NCBI GenBank assembly: GCA_036877525.1
Contig: JAZGTH010000066.1
Span: 6,236,001 to 6,300,000 of the forward strand
Direction of reading: 5' to 3'
DNA: 64,000 nucleotides
DNA from: Chromobotia macracanthus
Taxonomy: Eukaryota; Chordata; Actinopteri; Cypriniformes; Botiidae
Shown: one piece after another, positions 29,622 to 41,840 of the stretch
Numbering within the stretch: the stretch's first letter is position 1
Layout: every line of letters starts with the position of its first letter
Notes under the pieces: model-generated
Databases searched by the model: none
What the model saw: the letters and a program-made list of their open reading frames with translations, nothing else
What the model was told of the DNA's origin: nothing
Position numbers and translations under genes: made by a program

Positions 29622-30487
29622 CATACACAGTGCTGGGTAGATTGCAGAAATCAAGTACTTCTAATTAAATTACATTTTAAAATACTCATAATCAGATTTA
29701 AATTTTTTTATTCTTTAAAATTTGGTCCTAAACGTACTGCTTTATTTTGTATATTATGTATTAATATATTTGTGAGCTTCAGTCCCAAAGCCCCTGTTCA
29801 TAATTATAGAAAACTCCCAGAAATGCAAACATGATTGATGGAAGTTTCACAGTAGGAAATATTAAAAGATATTAAATATATGTATTATATTAAATATATT
29901 TAAAATAAAATATATTTAATATATTAAATATATTAAATATATCCCTTATATTAAAGATGTACTATATAATACATCTTATAATACATCATAACATGCAATA
30001 CAATAGTGCATTATAATATAACACATCGTAACACATTCATATATCCTATAATACATTATATAAGTCTATATTAAGTACACTTAAATTTAAATATATATAT
30101 TTTTTTAATAAGTGTACCGTTTCAGTTCTACTTGGGACGAAGTTGGCTCACTGTCTAGTGAACTTCAAGTGTAACAATAACAACCTTTGAGTCCAGCACA
30201 ACTAGTGCATAAAAAGCAGACTGACAGACATCAAGCAAACTTTACTATTTTCAGTTTAAATGGAGTACGAATAGCACCTTTTCTTGTAAGGGTTCCCAAA
30301 GTGTACCCTAAAAAGAAGGCAGTGTGGAGGGTGTGTGTTCATTTATTAGTACATGTTGCTACACATCCTAATTGGTGTAGTAAGTCACTAAAGGAAGCAC
30401 CGCCTCGTCAACGCCTACATGCAGTTTTATCCGCTTCATGTAAGAAGGTTGCAGGATAAACCTGAAGGTATCCGATCACGGTGCACC
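28748..30487. repeat. cep152 3' end, microsatellite and AT-rich spacer before slc27a2 copy A
   Basis: AATAAA at 28940-28945 is a plausible cep152 poly(A) signal, about 195 bp after the stop. A perfect (AT)n microsatellite spans 29562-29619. A CAGTGCTGGGTAGATTGCAG fragment at 29628-29647 resembles fish hAT repeats. From about 29860 to 30110 the DNA is nearly pure A/T with repeated ATTAAATATAT words. CATAAAAAG at 30208-30216 is a weak TATA-like candidate for the next gene. No gene seen. Confidence 0.6.
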
Positions 30488-33400
30488 ATGTTTTGGTATA
30501 TATTAAGTGGCGTTTTACTCTTAGTTGCTCTGCGATGCCGTTTTCCTTATTTCATCAAAGACGTGCAATACTCGTATCGGATGTTATGGATAGGATATCA
30601 CATGTCTAAAGTGCAAAAGCGCAAACCTCCGTACATTGTAGTCGATAAATTTCTGGCGCAAGTACAGAAGCAACCCGACAAAGCGTTCATTCGGTTTGGC
30701 GACGAAACGCACTCGTACCTGGAGTCCGACAGACGGAGTAATAAAATAGCGAGGAGCTTGTTAAAGCACTCAGATCTTCATGAAGGAGACACGGTTGCTC
30801 TTCTTATGGGAAATGAGCCCATGTTCCTGTGGATGTGGTTGGCTTTGATGAAGATCGGCTGTTCTGCGGCTCTTCTCAATTATAACTCGAGATCCAGATC
30901 GCTGGTGCACTGCTTCTCCTGTAGCGGAGCCAAAGTGTTGATCGCCTCCGCAGGTAGTCTCCTGTCGTCTCTTCTTTTCCTGTTAATTGTCTTTTCAGCA
31001 TTTCATCATGGGATGACTGTATCTAACAAAGATGAAAACTGGTGCTGATATAATGATGTCTGTACAGTTATTAAAGCAATTAATTAAAGTTATTAACCCG
31101 GTATAACTGGGTATCAACATCAGTCTAAAGACTGGACACACCTGCTTATTCCCAAATGAAAATGATATATCTATATTAATTATATTAATTAATATAATAT
31201 ATATATATATATACAACTACTTGAGATTTAAACAGTATTGAAAGAGTTCTCACCTATGCTAGACACTTAAAAGAAGCAAATAAATATACAACAGGTTATA
31301 TTTGTCCACAAACTATTTCAAACATTTTAGCATAAAGTCATCAAATACAGAAATGTTATTATAAGTATAGCCAACAAAATATGCTTTATATGCAAAACCG
31401 ACAGACAAATTTTTCTAATTGTTGCTGACTTCAGGCATTCATTAATCATTTATTACATGGCACTAGCAACAATTAGGTCTTGATTCCCAAGGAATGCATG
31501 TACCGTATAAATGTATTTTGAATGCACTGTATTTGTCTGTCAAATGCTGTAATATAAAAGATATATTTGCTCTGAAACACCCTCATACAGAACTGCAGGA
31601 TGCCGTTGAGGAGGTACTTCAGACCCTCAAAGAAAAGGGGGTCACTGTCTATATAATGACTGACAGTGTTACTTGTGAGGGGGCTGAGAGTTTAACAGAC
31701 AAGATCAGCCAGGCTTCAGATGAGCCCATTCCTGCAGACCTGAGAGCCAACATTACTCTGAGGAGCACAGCTCTGTATATCTACACATCGGGCACAACCG
31801 GTAATTCAGTCGTTCAAATCCAGTGACTTATACAATCCTCAATGAAGAGTTGCATGATTTCTGTTCCATGGGGAGCAGATAAAAACTGTCAAATGTAATG
31901 CAGTCTCTCTTCTGCAGGTCTTCCGAAAGCAGGCTTGATTACTCATCAGAAGTTGTGGGCAATGTCCTACTTCCTGTCATTTAGTGGAGTGACCTCTGAA
32001 GATGTTGTGTATATCAACCTTCCATTATATCACAGCGCTGGATTTTGTATTGGATTCATAGGGAGTATTGAGAGAGGTGGGAGATTTTTAGCTGTTCTGT
32101 TGTGTTGGTATTTCAGACATAACCATCATTGTGACAAAATGCTGGAATACTGCTTTTTAACCAAAGGCACCCGTTATTTATTTATTTTTAATTTCAGGAA
32201 CCACTATTGTTTTGAAAAAAAAGTTTTCTTCCTCCCAGTTTTGGGATGACTGCAGGAAATACAATGTTACAGTGATTCAGTATATTGGAGAAACAATGCG
32301 TTACCTCTGCAGTACACCAAAGGTATTCAGAGTAACTTTTGTACTTTTATAACTTTTGCAAGTCTTTTATGACACCAGATTTATGTTACTTACATTATGG
32401 ACTTTAGAAAAAGTTTATAGACTTTACTGTATGTTCTGTGATCTGTGTTCTTTGCCCTTCAAAGCGTTTTAGCGACCAAGTACACAATGTTAGAGTCGCT
32501 ATTGGGAATGGACTGAGAGCAGATGTCTGGAGGACATTTATAAGCAGATTTGGTCATATTGACATCAAAGAATTCTATGGTTCAACTGAGGGGAACATGG
32601 GTTTCCTGAACTACACTGGGAAAATTGGGGCTGTTGGTAAAGTGCATTTTTTGCATAAGGTACTGTAGGCCTTAAGAATACAGACATTATTCAGATAGCA
32701 CCAAGTAGTATTAAGACAAAAATATACATAACAGCCATTCCAGGATGTCTTTGAGGAGGTGCATTTTAGCTGGTTGCCTTTGTCTGTAATGACACTTGAC
32801 TTTGTCTGAATACAGAATGTTATATTAATGTTATATGCTAACTGTAATGTTGTTTCAGAAAGTAAACGCTTACACCATGCTTAAATTTAACCAAGAGCTA
32901 GAGGAACCTGTAAGAGATGCCGATGGATTTTGTATAGAGGCTACTAAAGGCATGTCATATTTATCCGTTTAATGTAATTCATTTAGACTCACACACAAAT
33001 ATATAACATAGCATAATATAACATAACATGACAATCTATGTAACTGTTTTGTAATTCTTTTCAGTGCAGGTGAGACAGGTCTGCTGGTATCAAAGATCAC
33101 CCAGAGGAATCCCTTTAACGGTTATGCTGGAGATCAGGGGCAGACAGAAAAGAAGAAACTGTACAATGTGTTTGAGAAGGGAGATGTTTACTTCAACTCC
33201 GGGGATCTGTTTAGGATAGACCATGAAAACTTCATCTACTATCAGGATCGGGTTGGTGACACTTTCAGGTAGTTGTGTAGCGAACATGAAATTCATAACA
33301 CCCAGTGTTCAAACTGAGGGGGGGACAGAGGAGAGTGAGAAAGTTAAGACTACAATACATTTACATAATCGAAAAATTAAAGAAATTGTTCACTCAAAAA

Positions 33401-34448
33401 TGTAAATGCCATTATCATTTACTTGCTCTCATGGTGTTCCAAACCCATGTAATTTCCTTTCTTCTGTAAAACACTAAAGGTTATTTTATTCTCTGACTCG
33501 AGCCACCTTTTATTACCATGTAATAAAAGTGAATGGGGACTGACATTGGCAAGCTCTAAAATGAAACAAAAAAACATAAAAGTATCATAAAAGTGCAATA
33601 TATTCCATTATATTGTTCTGAACTCAAAGTCCCTTTTTGTGTTTAAGGCATACAGGTTTGGAACGACATGAGGATAAGTAAATGATTTTTATTGGTGGTT
33701 TTTGGGTAAACTGTCTCTTTAAATCTGTAATATAAACAAAAAGTGGTTCTTCTATTTTAGTTAAAATGGAAAAAACATGTCTCCCTCTATAATAACATAA
33801 TGGTTTCATGCTCAGGTGGAAGGGGGAAAACGTGTCCACAAATGAAGTGTCAGACATTCTACTAATGGCAACATGTATTGAGCAAGCAAACGTATATGGT
33901 GTTACAGTTCCAGGTAATGCTGCATTATACCTCTTAGCACCCGATTAACAGTCAAACAGCTTATCAATATTTCCCAACCTGATTTACCAGCACTATTGAT
34001 CTTTTATTTTTCCTTTGAAGGACATGAGGGAAGAATAGGAATGGCTGCCATTACAATAAAGGAAGACCAACAGTTTGATGGCGAAGGCCTTTTTAATCAT
34101 GTGACCACTTTCCTTCCTTCATATGCGAGACCACGTTTCATAAGGATCAAGGTGATGTCATAATGCCTTATACATTTGAATGATTTTACAGATCTGACCA
34201 TCAGTTGCAATATATTTATATCATATTTAATCTGAAGACTAAATATTAATTGAAACAGTTTGTTATTGCAGAGCGACTTGGCTGTTACTACCACCTTCAA
34301 ACAGATTAAAGTTAAGATAAGAGAGGAGGGCTTCAACCCAGAAGTAATCAAGGACCCTCTGTTTATTTTAGAGGAGACTGTGAAAAGTTACAGACCTTTG
34401 ACACAGGAGATATACGAGTCTGTATTGGATGGTCAATTAAAATTGTAA
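30488..34448 (+). CDS. slc27a2: Very-long-chain acyl-CoA synthetase / fatty acid transport protein 2-like, tandem copy A, complete
   Basis: FATP2/ACSVL1 enzymes activate long and very-long-chain fatty acids (and bile acids) to CoA esters at ER and peroxisome membranes and aid uptake. Ten exons: 30488-30953, 31591-31800, 31918-32076, 32198-32322, 32465-32659, 32859-32949, 33070-33268, 33816-33913, 34021-34151, 34272-34448; 1851 bp, 616 aa (human 620). N-terminal hydrophobic segment (ILSGVLLLVAL), AMP-binding loop YIYTSGTTGLPKAG across exons 2/3, QYIGETMRYLC, EFYGSTEGNMGF, FATP motif DRVGDTFRWKGENV across exons 7/8, YARPRFIRI, and terminal LKL typical of FATP2. Intron 6 has a GC donor. The start was chosen for its Kozak context (CACCATG) and alignment; an in-frame ATG at 30419 would add 23 residues. 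More diverged from human than copy B (for example RFSDQVHNV at exon 5). Confidence 0.92.
32950..33069 (+). other. GC-AG intron in slc27a2 copy A
   Basis: Exon 6 must end at 32949 to keep phase 1 and read into GETGLLVSK. The intron then starts GCATGT and ends TGCAG. Copy B has GTACAT at the equivalent donor (39451). Using the nearby GT at 32954 instead would create a stop at the junction. Confidence 0.75.
33378..33723. mobile_element. Palindromic MITE in slc27a2 copy A intron 7
   Basis: The left arm (TTAAAGAAATTGTTCACTC, CATTATCATTTACTTGC, TCATGGTGTTCCAAACCC) is mirrored by the right arm (GGTTTGGAACGACATGAGG, AGTAAATGATTT, GGGTAAACTGTCTCTTTAA). Length about 346 bp, TTAA at both ends, no transposase. 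Classic cyprinid short palindromic element; the family name is not asserted. Confidence 0.75.
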
Positions 34449-35625
34449 AGAGCAGTCCTAATAGTTTGTTGTATGAAATGCATTTTTGTTCCGACTCCTC
34501 AAACTAAACTTACCATTTCAACACAACGGACAGATGTCAGATATTATTACAGTTATCTTGATGTAGACAAAGGAAATTCTAAGGTTGACTAATGATGGGA
34601 AAAAATGCTTTGTTTATTTTGTGCTGTGAAAAAACTTTATTGTGCTGCAAAAATATTGCATTTTAGTTCAATAGTTCAGTTCACAATAGTTCACATTTTC
34701 TCTGTCAGTGTTGTTTAAAGAGTATAAAAAGAAAAGTGAATGACTTCATTGTTTATTGAGATGTATTTTCTGTTGTCGTCTGTGGTGGTCTCACAGCTTC
34801 ATAATGTTTACTGTTGAATAGAATAGAAACCCTCCTACTCACTCATGTCTCACTCATGTCTCACTCGTGTCTCAAAGGTTGTACTGGAGGAAGAGGGTTG
34901 CCAGATTGTGATGACATTTACAACTCTAAATCCTTATTAAACTTGTAATGTGGTCAGACTGGTCTTTACTAGTTTAAATGATAGTTGTTTAATTTAAACA
35001 TACGTTTTCTCTATCTTTCTCTTTGAATATATACTTGTGCAAGTATATACATGTATTTTATCCCTAATTAATCGTTTTCGTTAATAAAGTTTTCTTAAAT
35101 TTGTATAATATCATTATAAATATTATTCACGTTTCAGTTTATTGTTAAGTTAAATCAAGTTATACATTATATATTATTATTATAATATATAAGTTAATAT
35201 ATAAGTGAATCAAAAATACGACATAGCTGCCAAAAGTACCAATGCATTCTGTATTATGTATACTTAATATGTAATTATTAAACGGCACCGGTTGACCAAA
35301 GGTTTAGCCGGCAGTTTTGCAATGACAAAGCAAACATGTCGTCTTTACGTTATTTCACAACGTGACTGCAACCTTTCTATAAATAACGACCCGGTACCTG
35401 TCGTTATCTATGGTCAGTGGACGCAGTGGATCGATAATGACCTGGCAACCCGATGAGGATGTCGACGTCGGGGGTGGGTCAGATGATATAATCTCTCTCC
35501 AGAGCCCAATGGGCTGAATTTGCACCCGGACGATGTCGCCCCGTGAAGTTTAAGGCTCTAAGTAATGTCGGGTTATGGCTTTTAGTTAAACTTTAAAACC
35601 TTGCGTTTTTCCGACGCTTGTAAAC
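34449..35625 (+). promoter_or_regulatory. Spacer between the two slc27a2 copies: copy A 3' end and copy B promoter
   Basis: AATAAA at 35083-35088 may end copy A's 3' UTR. TATAAAT at 35378-35384, about 240 bp before the copy B start codon, is the best TATA candidate. A TGACCAAAGGTT word near 35293 resembles an HNF4/DR1-type site, which would suit a liver lipid gene, but one word is weak evidence. The region becomes CpG-rich towards the start codon. No further gene seen. Confidence 0.4.
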
Positions 35626-37753
35626 ATGGTGATCTGGTTCACTCTTCTGGCAGGTTTGGCGCTTGTGCCCGCGCTGCTGAAGACGTTCAGTCCGCACTTT
35701 TTCCAGGACTTCTTTTACATCCTCAAAGCTCTTCGATGCGGGATCAGACTGAACGCATACAAAAGGAAAAGCCCGTTTTACAGTATCGTGGACTGTTTTG
35801 TGGACGCGGTGAAGAAACACCCGCACAAAGCGTTTGTGCGTTTTGAAGGGAAAACTTTCTCTTATTCGGACGCGGACAGAGAAAGCAACAAAGTCGCGAA
35901 TGCGCTGCGCTCGGTGGCGGCGCTTAAGGAAGGCGACACGGTTGCGCTTTTCCTGGGAAACGAGCCCTGCTTCATATGGACCTGGCTCGGCCTGGCTAAG
36001 CTGGGCTGCACCGCGGCACTCCTGAACTTCAATATAAGATCCAAATCACTCCTCCACTGTTTCTCATGCTGCGGGGCAGACGTCCTCATAGCAGCTGCTG
36101 GTGAGATGTCTGTTACTATAGATGTAATACAGAGCTGCAGCAGCTGTGTAAGTCATGCAATATAGCAGGAGTTTTTATATAGGATCACATGCTGTCAGTT
36201 TGGCCATTTTGGGAAACTGATGTCCATGCATTTGCTTATTGTCGTTAAATGAGGCGTTAAATGACTTTAGTTATTAGTTTTCTCTCTCTGTCTGTATTCT
36301 CTTTACAGCCGTTCCGTTTGGGGTTTCTTAGATATCTTTATGGTGATGAATAATTTGCATATTCATGTTAAAGAGTGTGTTATTAAAAGAGTAATATTAA
36401 CACTGTGTGTGCAGTTTTCTTTTTACTTTTGTTAAAACAGGGATTTTAAAATCAGGTGCCACGTTGGGAATTAAACACCAGCTACAATTCTGAAGCATCC
36501 ATGTTTCATAATCATAAATAAAATAAAAGCGGGGCTTTTATTTGCAGTGTGTTTGTTTTGCAGAGCTCCGTGATGCTGTTGAGGAGATTCTGCCCGTGTT
36601 GAAAGAGAAGGGCATAACTGTGTATCTCCTGTCCGATGAACACAGTAAAGACGGCATTCAGAGCATCGGTCAGACGATTGCAGAGGCGTCTGATGAACCG
36701 CTGTCTCCATCTCTCAGGTCCAGTGTTCACATCAGGACCACAGCTCTGTATATCTACACCTCTGGCACCACAGGTATCTGAGAGCCACACTGTGCCTTAT
36801 GTAGTTATTCTCTCTAGATCGAAATCATCCTACAATGAATTCTGGCAGAATAAGATCAGATTGATGCTGGGTAATGATGACACCGTGTTATTTTATTAGA
36901 CATCCTCATATTTTGGGTTATATTAATAGCTAATAATGTTTTTGTCACTGACATTGTACAAAATTTTACATTTTTTTAAATAAACATTGAGACTAAAGTT
37001 TCAATCTAGAAATACTGCATCAAGCTTGATTTACAAGCAGGTATCATTTACATTTATGCATTTGGTAAACACTTTTATCCTTACAGTATAAAAGTGTAAT
37101 ACAGTATACACAAAAGTGTAACACACTATACACAACTTACAGTGCATTTAGGCTATACATTTACATTATATGAATATGACAATAATGGTGCATTTATGCC
37201 TGATAACCAATGTGATGGCTGTTATGATAAATCTGTACTATTTGTTTTATAGTTGTTTTATATTATTTGGTTTATAAAGGTAGTCATAATAAAAGCTAGT
37301 ATTTTTACTTTCGTTTTTTTTTGAAAAGATGGGTAATTGTTATTGTTGTAAATAGTACTTTTGTAACCTGGCATACAAAACATATTTAAATTGAAAAAAA
37401 TAAGTACTCTATCTGCTTCCAATACTATTATATTCCAATACTATTATATATTATACTATATATTAAGTCTCTAAAGATCATGCATCCCTATATAAAATTG
37501 TCGTTTTGTTCCATGTAGGTCTTCCTAAGGCAGCATACGTGACCCATGAGAGGGTCTGGGCTGCAGCATTTATTCAGGGTGTAACGGGGGTGACGTCTGA
37601 AGACGTCTTCTACGTCAATCTGCCTCTCTATCACAGTGCTGGATTTCTCATTGGACTTACTGGGTCCATTGAAAGAGGTTTCATTTATTATCACTATATC
37701 CTTGCAGAAATAACTAACATTAACAGTATGAATTTACTTAGCCTCTATATGTT

Positions 37754-37802
<49 letters not shown>

Positions 37803-40800
37803 GAATATGATTATGTTCATGATGTCTAGCTCACAATTCACATTGTTGATGTAGGTAACACTATTGTTCTGCGGAGAAAGTTTTCTGCCTCTCAATTTTG
37901 GGATGACTGTAGAAAATATAACATAACTGTGATGCAGTATATCGGAGAAACAATGCGTTACCTCTGCAATACACCAAAGGTAAGAACTCTGAATCAAACC
38001 CCATATGTTTTCTTGTTTTTAATTACTTTTTTATACAACTAGATTTATACAAACTAGCTTGGTTCTAAGCAGTTGAGCTGCCTATATGTTACATTTAGTC
38101 ATTCAGTGGACATTTTTATTCAAAGCAACTTAAACATTCTGTTTTACATTCTAAGTATTACGATAAATAGCTTGTAATGTTCCAGATTTTTAGGGCATTA
38201 TATGCGTACTCTAGATGCAAAGACTGTTACTGTTATATATGCCTTTATGCATTTATGAAGACAATCCCAGGATGTGTTATGACAAGTGAAATAATTAATC
38301 CAAGATAGTGGATGGGTCAAAAGAAAAGTTGCTTCAAGTTTGCTTCAAAATTGAAAGTATAAATATTAGTTAACTAATACGTGTAAATATTAAAATGAGT
38401 TTTTACCCAATAGTTGTGTGTGCTTGGTATAGTTATGCTTAATTAAGTTTTTGAACCATTAAGTTAGCAACATGGTAATTAGGTTAATTATGAGCACTGT
38501 TTCTATGGAACATGGTGTTGCCTGTGTAAAGCATTTCAAATCAGTTTCCAAGGTTTCGTTTTAGTTAGGATGCAGCCCTAGGCTGCAGACAGCAAGGCAG
38601 CTCACTTAAAGTTGGAACAGAGCCAATGTGTCCTGAAAGGATATGGGACAGTTAAAAGATCAAATCACGTAATATTTACATTTACTCATTTGGCTGATTC
38701 CTTATCTTACAGTAAATTCAAGGTACATTATCAGCAGTTCCCAGGGAACCCAAATCAAACTGGGTCGTTCTTTGTCCTCATGACATTTACTCTTTGTAGA
38801 AAGAGAATGACCGAGACCACAAAGTGAAGATCGCCATTGGCAATGGTGTACGTGCAGACATCTGGAAAGAGTTCCTCAATCGCTTTGGGAACATTCATGT
38901 CTGTGAGCTCTACGCTGCCACTGAGGGAAATGTTGGCTTCATCAATTACACGGATAGAGTCGGAGTGGTTGGGCGTGTGAATATTATCAGCAAGGTAAGA
39001 CTGAACTCCCATCCAATATGCAGTTGACTCTGAATTCTGATTGGATGAGAATTTTAATAATGTTCAAAGTCGGTAAAAGACTATAAACACACTTTTTGAT
39101 TTTATGCCGCAGTTGCTACTTTGCCTAGCCACTATAAACGGTTAAATTAAGCAACATTAGGCTTTGAAAATACAACTCCCTCAAAAAAAGTTTCTTTTTT
39201 TTGTAATTAAAACACTGCTGTATTTTATATCGCAATATACCACTCAGATCTGTGCATTACACCGATTCTTGCCACAGCTTCTCAGTATTGTAGAAGTATT
39301 TCAACAGTATTGATTTATTTACTGTGTAAAATCAGCTAAACTCCCACTGCATTCCACAGTTGTATTTCCCCTTCGCACTCATCAAGTTTGACATCGAGAA
39401 AGAAGAACCAGTGAGGAATTCTAAGGGTCTGTGTATCCCAGTTGGAAAAGGTACATCTTGTTCATTTATTACCAACATACTATTTATTACAGATTTCAGG
39501 AAGTGAAAAATCACTAGTGATTAAACATTTTTTGAAGAACATGTCTTGGTATGTCCTCAGTTGAGGAAAGGCTCGCTATCTTAACTGCAGACAAACTCCC
39601 TTTGTACTGCTCTTCTGTTAAGCTGTCGTAAAAGTTAGAATTAGAAGACTACTATAAAGTTAGATGACCATAACTCTACAGTTTTTATTAAATGTTTTTG
39701 CAGATGAAGTCGGACTTCTGGTTGGGAAGATTACGAAAAATACCCCTTTCGTTGGCTATGCAGGAAATAAGCAACAAACAGAGAAGAAAAGACTCAGTGA
39801 TGTCTTTGTGAAAGGAGATCTGTATTTTAACAGCGGGGACCTGCTGAGGATCGACCATGACAACTTTGTCTATTTTCAAGATCGAGTTGGAGACACATTC
39901 AGGTACCTTCTAACCGTAGTTTGTGGTTAGCTTAGGATAGCAAAAATGTTTTGGCATGTTAACTCAGATCAGTTCAGTTGTTTGTAGTCTGAAAAACAAA
40001 GAAACGTGAAATGTTATTTTTTACAAACCTAATCAAAACCATATTTGAAATTGGATTAAAATCTGATTTGTGCTTTTCAATATGAACAGTCAGATTGCAT
40101 TTTAAAGCAATATAATGTATAATTTAATATATGTGCTATATCGAAGTTACGCTACAAATATCTATTAATCTGCAATTTGACAAACTGGTTTGTTAATTTT
40201 CTGCTATGTATATTTGTACAATGTTGTAGTGAATAGTAAATGAGTGAACTAGTGAGCACTAGTGAGGTGAGATTTGTTCCAGTTTTGTTCCTCTCTTACC
40301 ACACTGATAGCTACTATGTAGCACGAGAAGGTCTCTTGGTATTACTATAGCAAACGGATGTTAAATTAACGTTTGTTTTGCAGGTGGAAAGGAGAAAATG
40401 TGGCTACAACGGAGGTTGGTGACATTCTTAGTATGGTGGATTGCATTGAGGAGGCCAATGTATATGGAGTCAAAGTTGAAGGTAAATTGTACAATTTGTT
40501 AAACAGCATTGATCAGAGAACTCAGTCTAACCTAAACATAACACAGCTTGATGGTGAAACACATGAAATCTTTTGCCTCTAAAGGCCATGAAGGAAGGAT
40601 TGGAATGGCTGCAGTTAAACTGAGAGAGGGCAGAGACTTTGATTGCGTCAACACCTGTAGCATTCTGGCGAACTACCTCCCATTGTACGCCAGACCCCGT
40701 TTTATCCGAATCCAGGTAAGAAGTCTGTACACGTCTGTGTACATTTACACTACAGTATAGATCTCGCAGAAGAACGTACAGCTCCATGCTCAGCATAAAA

Positions 40801-40993
40801 CAAACCTGTCTTTCAGAGTTCCTTGGAAATCACAGGAACTTTCAAGATGAAGAAAGTGAAGCTGGTGGAGGAAGGTTTTGACCCAACCCTCATCCAAGAT
40901 CCCCTCTACTTCCTGGATCTGACACAGAAGAAATACATTCCACTAACTCAAGAGATTTTTAATTCCATCATGTCACATGACATTAAATTATGA
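35626..40993 (+). CDS. slc27a2: Very-long-chain acyl-CoA synthetase / fatty acid transport protein 2-like, tandem copy B, complete
   Basis: Paralogue of the upstream copy with the same role. Exons: 35626-36100, 36564-36773, 37519-37677, 37855-37979, 38800-38994, 39360-39450, 39704-39902, 40384-40481, 40585-40715, 40817-40993; 1860 bp, 619 aa. Exons 2-10 have exactly the lengths of copy A (210, 159, 125, 195, 91, 199, 98, 131, 177); only exon 1 differs (475 vs 466). Motifs: YIYTSGTTGLPKAA, SQFWDDCRKYNITVMQYIGE, ENDRDHKVKIAIGNGVRAD, ELYAATEGNVGFINY, FNSGDLLRIDHDNFVYF, DRVGDTFRWKGENVATTEV, YARPRFIRIQ, terminal IKL. Copy B looks closer to human SLC27A2 (RDHKV, ATEGN, GENVATTEV). All donors are GT. 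Start MVIWFTLLAGLALVP gives the usual N-terminal membrane segment. AATAAA at 41211-41216 is its likely poly(A) signal. Confidence 0.94.
37040..37165 (-). mobile_element. SINE tail fragment, slc27a2 copy B intron 2
   Basis: On the plus strand ATTTACATTTATGCATTTGG, CACTTTTATCC and ACTTACAGTGCATTTAGGC are the reverse complement of the V-SINE-like tail seen at 17330-17380. Interrupted by a TATACACAA duplication. Head not visible. Confidence 0.5.
37757..37799. repeat. (TA)n microsatellite, slc27a2 copy B intron 3
   Basis: About 43 bp of uninterrupted AT dinucleotides inside the 177-bp intron between exons 3 and 4. Length is likely polymorphic. Confidence 0.9.
38100..38760 (-). mobile_element. Two further SINE-tail fragments, slc27a2 copy B intron 4
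   Basis: 38095-38135 (TTTAGTCATTCAGTGGAC, TTCAAAGCAACTTAAAC) and 38676-38760 (ATTTACATTTACTCATTTGG, then GTTCCCAGGGAACCC) read as reversed, diverged SINE tails; the second keeps a box-B-like end. The sequence between them is ordinary intron. Confidence 0.4.
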
Positions 40994-41840
40994 AATCTGT
41001 AAGAAAAACTTAAACCTAACCAGTTACTACTAATTTAACCAATAGCCCACTAATCTCAGGGAACACAAGTATGATTACAGTAATAATTTAAACATTCATC
41101 CATCTTTACAGACCAGTACAGTAAGCTGTTTTACATAACTATATAGAAGTATGCGTAACTGTGACTTAACCTTGTGCCTTAATAATGTACATTATGATCT
41201 GTTGTCTTTTAATAAAGTCAGTAAGAATCTACTGCGATTGTGTTACTCTAAATATAAACCAGATAAACTAAGGCAGAGGTTTTCATCTGGAGGGTCACAG
41301 ATCAACTTTTAAATGGAGATAATGCTTGCTGTATTGACATCAAAAGTGTGTCCAATGACACATGCCACAAATAAAGCAAACTATCAATAGGCAGATGACA
41401 ACACAGAAAAGTTGTGTGACATGCCCTAATTCCTCAGAAAACATATTAACACAAGCCATGTTAAATTTTGAACAACTTTTGCTGATGCTGGGTAACAATT
41501 TGTTGAATGTAAAATGTGTAGCTGCATACACAGCAGGTTTGGTGAAAGCACAGACTGGACTCTGGTCTCGTCAGGTGGTCATGATGTGTTTGGTTTGCTC
41601 AGCAATCAGCAGCAATAACAACAGTGTTTGAATTAGGTAAAAGGGCATGTGACCCCCCCTTCCATTAACCTCTGAAGCCAAATGAACTAGTTAGTTACCT
41701 TTTGTACCACTAAAGGGTCATTACCTTTGATATAGTGAGAGAGATATAGATAAAGAACAGCTGGAATGTTTACATTTCACAATGTCAAGATTTTTCAGTA
41801 TGTTTCATTAAAACAGTGAAAACAATTTTTACTTAATAAA
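40994..41840. other. Convergent intergenic region, slc27a2 copy B / tjp1
   Basis: Contains the copy B 3' UTR up to AATAAA at 41211-41216. The next 600 bp show no gene, repeat or strong motif. An 89-codon frame at 41362-41631 has no recognisable protein. Confidence 0.5.

Noticed and set aside
30419..30487. Upstream in-frame ATG for slc27a2 copy A
   Set aside because: It would add 23 polar/basic residues before the membrane segment; the next ATG has a CACC context and fits the family's N-terminus.
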